Shown here: positions 49,907 to 64,000 of the stretch, piece after piece
How positions within the stretch are numbered: the stretch's first letter is position 1
How the letters are laid out: each line of letters starts with the position of its first letter
NCBI RefSeq assembly: GCF_014191255.1
Contig: NZ_JACHWH010000001.1
Location: forward strand, 806,001 to 870,000
Reading direction: 5' to 3'
Length of the DNA stretch: 64,000 nt
From: Amycolatopsis bartoniae
GTDB taxonomy: Bacteria > Actinomycetota > Actinomycetes > Mycobacteriales > Pseudonocardiaceae
Program-made: the position numbers and the translations under genes
Notes under the pieces: model-generated
What the model saw: the letters and a program-made list of their open reading frames with translations, nothing else
Database searches by the model: none
Told to the model about the DNA's origin: nothing

Positions 49907-51114
49907 AGCGCAGCATCGCACTGACCGCACTCGGCGCCGTCGCCGCGCTGACGCTGGCGGGCTGCGGGTTCGGCGGCATCTACGACGTCCCGCTGCCCGG
50001 CGGCGCCGACCTCGGCGACCACCCGTACACGGTGAAGGCGCAGTTCCAGGACGTGCTCGACCTGGTGCCGAAGTCCGGCGTGAAGGTCAACGAGGTCGCG
50101 GTCGGCCGCGTCGAGTCCATCGGGCTCACCCCGGACGGCTGGCACGCCGAGGTGACCATGGAGATCAACGGCGACGTGAAGCTGCCCGCGAACGCGCTGG
50201 CCAACATCCGCCAGTCGAGCCTGCTCGGCGAGAAGTACGTCGAGCTGACCTCGCCCGGCGACGACCTCGCGCAGGGCGCGCTCGCGAACAACGCCGAGAT
50301 CCCGCTGGCGCGCACCAACCGCAGCGTCGACGTGGAAGAGGTGCTCGGCGCGCTGTCGATGCTGCTCAACGGCGGCGGGGTCGAGCAGATCAACACGATC
50401 ACCAAGGAGCTCAACTCCGCGACGGAGGGCCGCGAGCCGGACATCCGCAACCTGCTGAACAACGCGAACCAGCTGGTGACCACGCTCGACAAGCAGTCCG
50501 CGGACATCACCCGCGCCCTCGACGGGCTCAACCGGCTCTCGTCCACCCTGGTCACGCAGAAGGACCAGCTGGCGAACGCGATCGACAACCTGGGACCCGG
50601 GCTCGGTGTCCTGGAACAGCAGCGCACCCAGCTCGTCACGATGCTCCAGGCGCTGCGGAACCTGTCGGGGGTCACCGTCGACACGATCAACAAGAGCCAG
50701 GAGGACCTGGTCGCCGACCTGCGCGCGCTGCTGCCGACGTTGCAGAAGCTCGGCGAGGCGGGCTCGGACCTGCCCAAGTCGCTGGAGCTCCTGCTGACGT
50801 TCCCGTTCACCGACTCCGCGATCCCGGGCGCGAAGGGCGACTACTTCAACCTGTACGCGAAGGTCGACCTGAACCTGCAGACGATCCTGCAGAACCTGGG
50901 CCGCAGCCGGGACAACCCGCTGTCCGGGATCCTGCCGCAGAACCTCGCGGGCGGGACCTCGTCGGACGGCACCGGCGTGCCGCTGCCGCTCCAGATCCCC
51001 GGCACGTCGAGCAGCGGCACCTCGCCGGGCACGACGGGGAGCACGGGGAACAGCCAGCAGTCGCAGTCCGGGCTCGCCGGCCTCTTCGGCCTGCTGTCGG
51101 GGGGAGGTGCCTGA
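49903..51114 (+). CDS. mceE: MCE-family lipoprotein, position E
   Basis: This protein is 403 residues from GTG 49903, overlapping the mceD stop. The signal peptide ends in a lipobox LAGC (Cys21). This matches the rule that the fifth Mce protein (MceE/LprK) is a lipoprotein. The MCE domain has SGVKVNEVAVGRVESIGLT and LLGEKYVELTSPGD. A helical needle follows, and the tail (about 355-403) is Ser/Gly/Thr-rich. ATG/TGA overlap with mceF. Confidence 0.94.
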   Translation: MKRSIALTALGAVAALTLAGCGFGGIYDVPLPGGADLGDHPYTVKAQFQDVLDLVPKSGVKVNEVAVGRVESIGLTPDGWHAEVTMEINGDVKLPANALANIRQSSLLGEKYVELTSPGDDLAQGALANNAEIPLARTNRSVDVEEVLGALSMLLNGGGVEQINTITKELNSATEGREPDIRNLLNNANQLVTTLDKQSADITRALDGLNRLSSTLVTQKDQLANAIDNLGPGLGVLEQQRTQLVTMLQALRNLSGVTVDTINKSQEDLVADLRALLPTLQKLGEAGSDLPKSLELLLTFPFTDSAIPGAKGDYFNLYAKVDLNLQTILQNLGRSRDNPLSGILPQNLAGGTSSDGTGVPLPLQIPGTSSSGTSPGTTGSTGNSQQSQSGLAGLFGLLSGGGA

Positions 51115-52373
51115 TGCTGGTCCGCAGGACGAAGATCCAGCTGATCGCGTTCCTGGTGATCTCGGTCGTCGCGGTCGTCTACGCGCTGATCCGGTTCGCC
51201 GGGCTCGGGCAGGTGTTCGGGCAGCACGGCTACACCGTGAAGCTGGAGCTCAACCAGTCCGGTGGCATCTTCACCGGCGCCGAGGTGACCTACCGCGGTT
51301 ACGACATCGGGCGCGTCGGGCAGCTGCGGCTCACCGCGAGCGGGCTCGAAGCCGACCTGAACATCGACCCGGACACCCCGTCGGTGCCCGCGGACCTGCA
51401 GGCCGTCATCGCCGACCGGTCGGCCGTCGGCGAGCAGTTCGTCGACCTGCGCCCGACCGGCACCACCGGGCCGGTCCTCAAGGCGGGCTCGGTCATCCCG
51501 GCCGCGAAGACCCAGACGCCGATCGGCACCGAACAGGTGATCAACGACCTCGACGGGCTCGCGCGGTCGGTGCCCACCGACGCGCTGCGCACGGTCGTCG
51601 ACGAGTCGTACAACGCCTTCAACGGCACCGGCACCGACCTGCAGGTGCTGCTCGACACGCTGCGGGACTTCACCAAGTCGGCGCAGGACAACCTGCCGCA
51701 GACCGTGCAGCTGCTCGGCGCGGGCGGGAAGGTGCTCGACACCCAGAACGCCGAGGCGTCGAACATGGCGGAGTTCAGCAAGAACCTGAACGAGCTGTCG
51801 GCCACGCTGAAGAGCTCGGACGGCGACCTGCGCAAGCTCATCGACGTCACCCCGGGTGCGGCGCAGTCGCTCAACCAGCTGATCACCGACACCGGGCCGG
51901 GACTCGGGGCGCTGGTCGCGAACCTGCTCACCACGTCGAACGTGCTGCTCACCCGTCAGGACGGCATCGAGCAGCTCATGGTGAGCTACCCGGCGCTCGC
52001 GGCGGCGTCCTACAGCGTGGTGCCCGGCGACGGCACCGCGCATCTGGGGCTCGCCCTCAACCTGTTCAACCCGCCGTCCTGCACGAAGGGTTACCAGGAC
52101 CCGAGCCAGTACCGGACGGGCGGGGACACCACGGAACGCGAGCCGGACTGGAACGCCTACTGCGCGGAGCCGACGGGCAGCCCGATCGACGTCCGCGGCG
52201 CCCAGAACGCGCCGTACAACGGCGTGCCGGTGGCGCCGAACCAGCAGCAGCTGGCCGCCAGTGCCGACCGGCCGCAGCAGCAGCTGGCCGAGCTCGCCGG
52301 GACGCCCGGCGTCACCGGCTCGCCCGCGGTCACCATCACCAGCCTGTCGTCCCTGCTGGGGCTGCCCGGCTGA
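51114..52373 (+). CDS. mceF: MCE-family protein, position F
   Basis: This protein is 419 residues from ATG 51114 (TGATG overlap). Signal anchor KIQLIAFLVISVVAVVYALI, MCE domain with NQSGGIFTGAEVTYRGYDIGRVGQL and SAVGEQFVDLRPTG, needle helix, and a C-terminal section with NPPSCTKGY and AYCAEP cysteines, as in mycobacterial MceF. Last chain of the hexamer set. Confidence 0.93.
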   Translation: MLVRRTKIQLIAFLVISVVAVVYALIRFAGLGQVFGQHGYTVKLELNQSGGIFTGAEVTYRGYDIGRVGQLRLTASGLEADLNIDPDTPSVPADLQAVIADRSAVGEQFVDLRPTGTTGPVLKAGSVIPAAKTQTPIGTEQVINDLDGLARSVPTDALRTVVDESYNAFNGTGTDLQVLLDTLRDFTKSAQDNLPQTVQLLGAGGKVLDTQNAEASNMAEFSKNLNELSATLKSSDGDLRKLIDVTPGAAQSLNQLITDTGPGLGALVANLLTTSNVLLTRQDGIEQLMVSYPALAAASYSVVPGDGTAHLGLALNLFNPPSCTKGYQDPSQYRTGGDTTEREPDWNAYCAEPTGSPIDVRGAQNAPYNGVPVAPNQQQLAASADRPQQQLAELAGTPGVTGSPAVTITSLSSLLGLPG

Positions 52374-52409
52374 CGGGGACGACACACCGTCTATCTACTC
52401 TGGAGAGTT

Positions 52410-53018
52410 ATGAGCGCCGAGGACGCCGAGGACCGGGACCTGCCCGAGGCTCCGGCCGCGGAGACCACGGAGACCGCCGAGCGGGACGGTTCCGGGGACG
52501 CCAGGCTGGGCCGCTACCTGCTGTGGGGCTCGGCGGTGCTCGCGGTCGCCGCGCTGGCGACGGCCGCGATCTTCGGCATCCGCTGGTGGTCGGCGTCCGG
52601 CAGCGACGACGTCGCGCTCGCGCAGGCCCGTGACAAGGTCGCGCAGCAGGGCGCGGTCGCGGTCAAGGCGTTCACCGAGCTGGACTACACCAACCCGGAC
52701 GCGTACTTCCAGAAGCAGCTGGACGTCTCCACCGGGGACATGCAGACGCAGATCAAGAACTCGGAGCAGACCTACCGCCAGGCGATGACCGACGCGAAGA
52801 CCAAGGTCACCACCACAGTGCAGGACATCGGGGTCGAGGAGCTCGACGACCACGAGGGCAAGGCCAGCTTCCTGGCAGCGATCAGCACCCTCGTCACGAA
52901 GGAGGGGCAGCAGCCCGCGGCCAAGCCGCTGCGGCTGGAGGTCCAGATGACCCGCGTCGGCGAGGACTGGAAGGTCTCCTCGATCGGGTCGGTGCCGCTC
53001 GTCAGCAGCGGTCAGTAG
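52410..53018 (+). CDS. Mce-associated membrane protein
   Basis: This is a 202-residue protein. The acidic N-terminus (about 1-33) precedes one membrane helix (YLLWGSAVLAVAALATAAIFGI). The external domain of about 145 residues has the shape of Mce-associated proteins (FTELDYTNPDAYFQKQLDVSTGDMQ, WKVSSIGSVPLV), a distant NTF2-like/Mam fold. It starts 36 bases after mceF, with GGAGAG close to the ATG. Such proteins stabilise or couple the Mce complex (Mam/Mas proteins). Confidence 0.85.
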   Translation: MSAEDAEDRDLPEAPAAETTETAERDGSGDARLGRYLLWGSAVLAVAALATAAIFGIRWWSASGSDDVALAQARDKVAQQGAVAVKAFTELDYTNPDAYFQKQLDVSTGDMQTQIKNSEQTYRQAMTDAKTKVTTTVQDIGVEELDDHEGKASFLAAISTLVTKEGQQPAAKPLRLEVQMTRVGEDWKVSSIGSVPLVSSGQ

Positions 53019-53040
53019 CGTCGCAGGAACGGAGTTCGTA

Positions 53041-53922
<882 letters not shown>

Positions 53923-53944
53923 CCCGGCGGGAAACCCTCGCGAA

Positions 53945-53982
53945 GACAGCGCCCCGATGATCGTCGGGGCGCTGTCCTTTTC
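53945..53982 (+). terminator. Intrinsic terminator of the mce operon
   Basis: A perfect 13-bp stem (53945-53957 with 53964-53976), a 6-base loop and a T run from 53978. It starts 22 bases after the last stop codon. Confidence 0.93.
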
Positions 53983-53989
53983 CGCCGAG

Positions 53990-54046
53990 TGATCCATCCG
54001 CGCGGCCCGCGGGCCGCGGAAACAGCAGGTCACGACGGGTGGATCA
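53990..54046. repeat. Nested palindromes upstream of rpoB
   Basis: CGCGGCCCGCGGGCCGCG (54001-54018) is a perfect 18-base palindrome, and TGATCCA (53990-53996) with TGGATCA (54040-54046) flank it as an inverted repeat. The 466-base gap between the mce operon and rpoB (53923-54388) holds the mce terminator, this element, a promoter at 54225 and the rpoB leader. I see no further gene in it. Confidence 0.5.
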
Positions 54047-54224
54047 CCCGGTGTGCACGGCGCGAGCACATTGCGCCAACCGGCGGGTTGAGGGCGTGGC
54101 ATCTTGACGGAACGGCGCCGGGGGGTCACGCTTACTGGCGACGGCACCGCCCTGCGGGAGGGCGAAGCTGGAGGCATACCTGAAGACGGTGTGATCGAGA
54201 TCTGGGCCCCATCGGGAGCGCCCC

Positions 54225-54253
54225 TCGACAAGACACGTCATTCGGGCTAGACT
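54225..54253 (+). promoter_or_regulatory. Housekeeping promoter for rpoBC
   Basis: TCGACA (54225-54230), a 17-base spacer and TAGACT (54248-54253) match the vegetative sigma consensus of actinobacteria. The start would be near 54260, giving an untranslated leader of about 130 bases. A further TAGGAT-like -10 near 54299 may be a second start. The TTGACG at 54104 lacks a good partner. Confidence 0.6.
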
Positions 54254-54388
54254 GCTTCTTTGCGCTGCCCTCTTTCAGGCTGCCCGGGCACGGCAGTTAG
54301 GATAGTGGGCACCACGGCACCCCTGACAGTCGCTTTAGCAGTTGCTATCGCGGCTGCTCACCGCTCATTGTCCCCGGAAGGACGCATC

Positions 54389-57889
<3,501 letters not shown>

Positions 57890-57981
57890 CCCAGCCGCCG
57901 GTGTGCGGGGCCACCTCCCGCGGCCCCGCACACCGGTAGCCGACCCCTCTAGCCACATCTACCCCAAGGGGATGCAAGGAC

Positions 57982-61893
<3,912 letters not shown>

Positions 61894-61908
61894 CCCGAGT
61901 TGTGCACG

Positions 61909-61941
61909 AACCCCCCGGTTCCCTCGCGGAGCCGGGGGGTT
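61909..61941. terminator. Intrinsic terminator after rpoC
   Basis: AACCCCCCGG (61909-61918) pairs with CCGGGGGGTT (61932-61941), followed by a T-containing tail (ttcgtcgttt). It is also 8 bases beyond the stop of the convergent minus-strand gene. Confidence 0.88.
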
Positions 61942-61948
61942 CGTCGTT

Positions 61949-62734
61949 TCAGCCCCGGCGGGCGCCGGGGATGCGGTCGAGCAGGCCGAGCATCGCGTCG
62001 ACGGTGGTCAGCAGCGTCTGTGGCTGGATGCGGGTGGGCCAGGTGGCGTACAGCAGCCCGCTCTCGAAGGTGAGGCCCCACGGCAGCGCGCCGGTGTTCC
62101 GTGACAACCACTCCAGCGCCTCGGGTGTGAGCGGAGCACCCTGGGGAGCGCTGCTGAACGCGACCCAGTCCGTGCTGACGGAGAGCGGCAGGTTCACTTC
62201 CAGCCACTGGCCCTGCTGCTGCGCCACCGTGACGGGAGCTTCTCGCACCGGTTTGCCGCCGAGAGCCAGGATGCTGTCCGGTTTCACCGGGCGACCGCGG
62301 AAGTCCGTGTGCAGGCGGCGGTGGAGTTTCATCGGAGGTAGCGGGGCGGTGGCCACGTCGATCCGGTGCTCGTAGAACGTGCTCGTGCCGTTGGACACCG
62401 CCCTGCGCATCGACGCCTCGCTGACCCGGACCTGCCAGCCGTCGCGCCGGAAGTCCAGCGCGGTCTCGAAGCGCGGTTTCCGGACAGTGCCCATCCAGTT
62501 GATCAGGCCACCGACATGGGTCTTGAACGGCGGGCGCAGCCCGGTAGACCACGCCGTCGCCTCGTCCCGTCCGATCACCACTCCGCCGATCGAGGCGGTC
62601 AGCGCCGCCAGCGCCTCGTAGTGCTTGCGATCCTCACGCCGCTCGCGACGCCGCACCCACCAGAACGTGAGGCTGATCGGTAGTACGAGGCAAACCAGCA
62701 CCGCCAGCGCGATCCGCAGCTCGAACTCACCCAT
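61949..62734 (-). CDS. Membrane-anchored protein, function unknown, in a type VII-like operon
   Basis: This protein is 261 residues from ATG 62734, which starts 2 bases after the stop of the upstream gene. The frame extends further but overlaps that gene. One N-terminal membrane helix (IALAVLVCLVLPISLTFWWV) is followed by a charged RRRERREDRK stretch and a soluble domain of about 210 residues with no cysteines and no motif I recognise. The pattern of beta strands and the EALEWLSRNTGALPWGLTF segment do not match a known enzyme. Its tight coupling to the ESX-like gene suggests a partner or accessory of that protein. Confidence 0.75.
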   Translation of the reverse strand: MGEFELRIALAVLVCLVLPISLTFWWVRRRERREDRKHYEALAALTASIGGVVIGRDEATAWSTGLRPPFKTHVGGLINWMGTVRKPRFETALDFRRDGWQVRVSEASMRRAVSNGTSTFYEHRIDVATAPLPPMKLHRRLHTDFRGRPVKPDSILALGGKPVREAPVTVAQQQGQWLEVNLPLSVSTDWVAFSSAPQGAPLTPEALEWLSRNTGALPWGLTFESGLLYATWPTRIQPQTLLTTVDAMLGLLDRIPGARRG

Positions 62735-62736
62735 GC

Positions 62737-63864
62737 TCAGATGTCCAGGTACCCCTCGGTCTCTTCCTTCGGTTGGTCCTCGCCGACGTCGTCGACCTCC
62801 GCGGCCTTCATCCCGCCGCTGACGTTGCGCAGCGGCTTGTCGATCCCCGCGTTCTGGCCCTTGCCCAGCCCCAGCTCCGAGACGGCCGTGTCGCGCGCCG
62901 TGTTCAGCAGCGACTTGCCCAGGCCGTCGTTGAGACGGCCGCCGAGCAACCCCTCGTTGCTCCACAGCTTGGTGAGCGGGGACTTGTCGCCGAACTCCTT
63001 CTTCGCGGCGTCGGCGAAGATGTTGCCCACCCGCTTGTTGAGCATGGCTCGCTGGAAGGCTGTGCGCACGTTCCCCAGCCGGGAGACCAGGTTCCGCAGG
63101 AACGCCAGGATCCGGTCGAGGAACTCCCGCAGCTTGGCGACGATCCGCGACACCCGGCTGCCGGTCTGCGCCGCCCGCACGCCGGTCGCCGTGCCGGCCG
63201 CGGCGGTCGAGGCACCGAAGCTCGGGATCGCGGCCGCCAGCGCGGGGATCCAGATCATGATCAGCCAGGTGATCAGCTCGGTGAGGATGGCCTTGATGAA
63301 GTCCTCGACGACGGTCATGATCATGCTGGAGATCTGCAGCATCCGCGCCAGTTCACCGGCCTGCCCGGCGACGCCGTCGATGCCGTTCGCGAACTCGCCC
63401 AGCTTCGTGCTCGCCGCCTCGCCCGCGGGCCCGCCCCAGCTCGTCACCGAGTCCGCCAGCTCCTGCTCGAAGCGCTTGCCGAGGTCGGCGACGCCCTTGC
63501 CGATGGCGTTGAAGTTCTCCGCGGCCTGCGACAGCGCCGGGCCGTCGCCGCTGACGAAGTGGATCGCGTCCTCCAGCGGCTGCACCACGCTGATCAGGAA
63601 GTTCAGCCCCTGCCCGACCAGCCAGCCGATCGGGTCGGTCGCGATGCCGTAGGCGCTGGTGCCCACCGCGCCGAGCAGCGCCGTGCCCTCGGAGGCCAGG
63701 TTGGACACCTCCGAGCCGTCCGCGCCGTCGCTGAACTTGCCCACGGCGTCCTTGGTCTTGAGGTAGTTGCCGTAGAACGGGACCGCCTCGGCCATCTTCT
63801 GGCCGGTGTCCTTGTCGCCGGTGGTGATCTCGACGCCACCGGCCTTGGTCTTCTCTTCAGCCAT
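62737..63864 (-). CDS. Large WXG100/LXG-like protein, probable type VII secretion substrate
   Basis: This is a 375-residue protein. Residues about 85-180 are helical and resemble an ESX-type four-helix domain: FNAIGKGVADLGKRFEQELADSVTSWGGPAGEAASTKLGEFANGIDGVA, with a W-G-G turn after a helix. A hydrophobic stretch of about 45 residues (SSMIMTVVEDFIKAILTELITWLIMIWIPALAAAIP) follows, then a basic region (REFLDRILAFLRNLVSRLGN) and a charged C-terminus. It resembles secreted or membrane-targeted effectors that travel with WXG100 partners. A toxin activity cannot be read from the sequence. The start overlaps the stop of the next upstream gene (TGATG). Confidence 0.7.
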   Translation of the reverse strand: MAEEKTKAGGVEITTGDKDTGQKMAEAVPFYGNYLKTKDAVGKFSDGADGSEVSNLASEGTALLGAVGTSAYGIATDPIGWLVGQGLNFLISVVQPLEDAIHFVSGDGPALSQAAENFNAIGKGVADLGKRFEQELADSVTSWGGPAGEAASTKLGEFANGIDGVAGQAGELARMLQISSMIMTVVEDFIKAILTELITWLIMIWIPALAAAIPSFGASTAAAGTATGVRAAQTGSRVSRIVAKLREFLDRILAFLRNLVSRLGNVRTAFQRAMLNKRVGNIFADAAKKEFGDKSPLTKLWSNEGLLGGRLNDGLGKSLLNTARDTAVSELGLGKGQNAGIDKPLRNVSGGMKAAEVDDVGEDQPKEETEGYLDI

Positions 63865-64000
63865 CAGTGGCCCTCGATCTCCAGCTGGAAGCCCTTCAGG
63901 AGGTCCTTCACCGCGTCCTCCTGCGCCTGGTAGCCGTCCGCGGCGCCGCGGAACTTCTCCGCCCCCGACTGCAGCCCCTCCTGCAGGTCGGTGAACAGGT
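63864..64000 (-). CDS. Small WXG100-like protein, C-terminal part only
   Basis: The frame enters from the window edge on the minus strand and ends at 63864-63866. About 45 residues are visible, ending in DLQEGLQSGAEKFRGAADGYQAQED and GFQLEIEGH, an amphipathic helix like the second helix of ESAT-6/WXG100-type partner proteins. It is coupled to the following large gene by TGATG. The 5' end is outside the window. Confidence 0.6.
   Translation of the reverse strand, partial: LFTDLQEGLQSGAEKFRGAADGYQAQEDAVKDLLKGFQLEIEGH

Overview
The window is high-GC actinobacterial chromosome. I place it in the Pseudonocardiaceae, most likely Amycolatopsis. The evidence is strong GC bias at third positions, frequent GTG starts, the order tRNA-Thr/tRNA-Met/rpmG ... 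hadAB ... tRNA-Trp/secE/nusG/rplK/rplA/rplJ/rplL ... mce ... rpoB/rpoC, an oxazoline-type siderophore NRPS, and a secreted GH2 enzyme resembling the exo-beta-glucosaminidase CsxA described from Amycolatopsis. Genus is an inference.

Left part (1-18.3 kb): the right half of a siderophore locus. It holds the end of one NRPS (epimerization domain), a complete C-A-T-C-A-T-E NRPS with two serine-type adenylation domains, and an ArCP-Cy-A-T starter NRPS that should make an aryl-oxazoline cap. These are followed by two FecB-like binding lipoproteins, an asymmetric pair of ABC exporter half-transporters and two FecCD permeases. Two IdeR/DmdR-type iron boxes (12986 and 16236) control the transport genes. 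The release (thioesterase) domain, the aryl-acid genes and the importer ATPase are not in the window.

Middle part (18.3-37 kb): lon with a HspR-type operator, a DUF574 methyltransferase, a GNAT protein and a membrane GGDEF/EAL protein come first, then tRNA-Thr, tRNA-Met and rpmG. Next is a four-gene sugar island (ROK repressor, APC permease, secreted GH2 glycosidase, ROK kinase) set between rpmG and hadAB, with a perfect palindromic operator. After hadAB comes an alpha/beta hydrolase gene with a 16-codon leader ORF and a hairpin that buries its ribosome binding site. A secreted SGNH hydrolase and an aspartate aminotransferase follow on the opposite strand.

Right part (37-64 kb): the core transcription and translation block (secE-nusG-rplK-rplA, rplJ-rplL with a leader attenuator, rpoB-rpoC). 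It is interrupted by a MazEF-like toxin-antitoxin pair and a complete, translationally coupled Mce transporter operon (mceG, two yrbE genes, mceA-F, two Mce-associated genes). RpoB carries Asn at the position equivalent to E. coli Ser531, which suggests reduced rifamycin sensitivity. The right edge holds a small operon on the minus strand that looks type VII secretion related.
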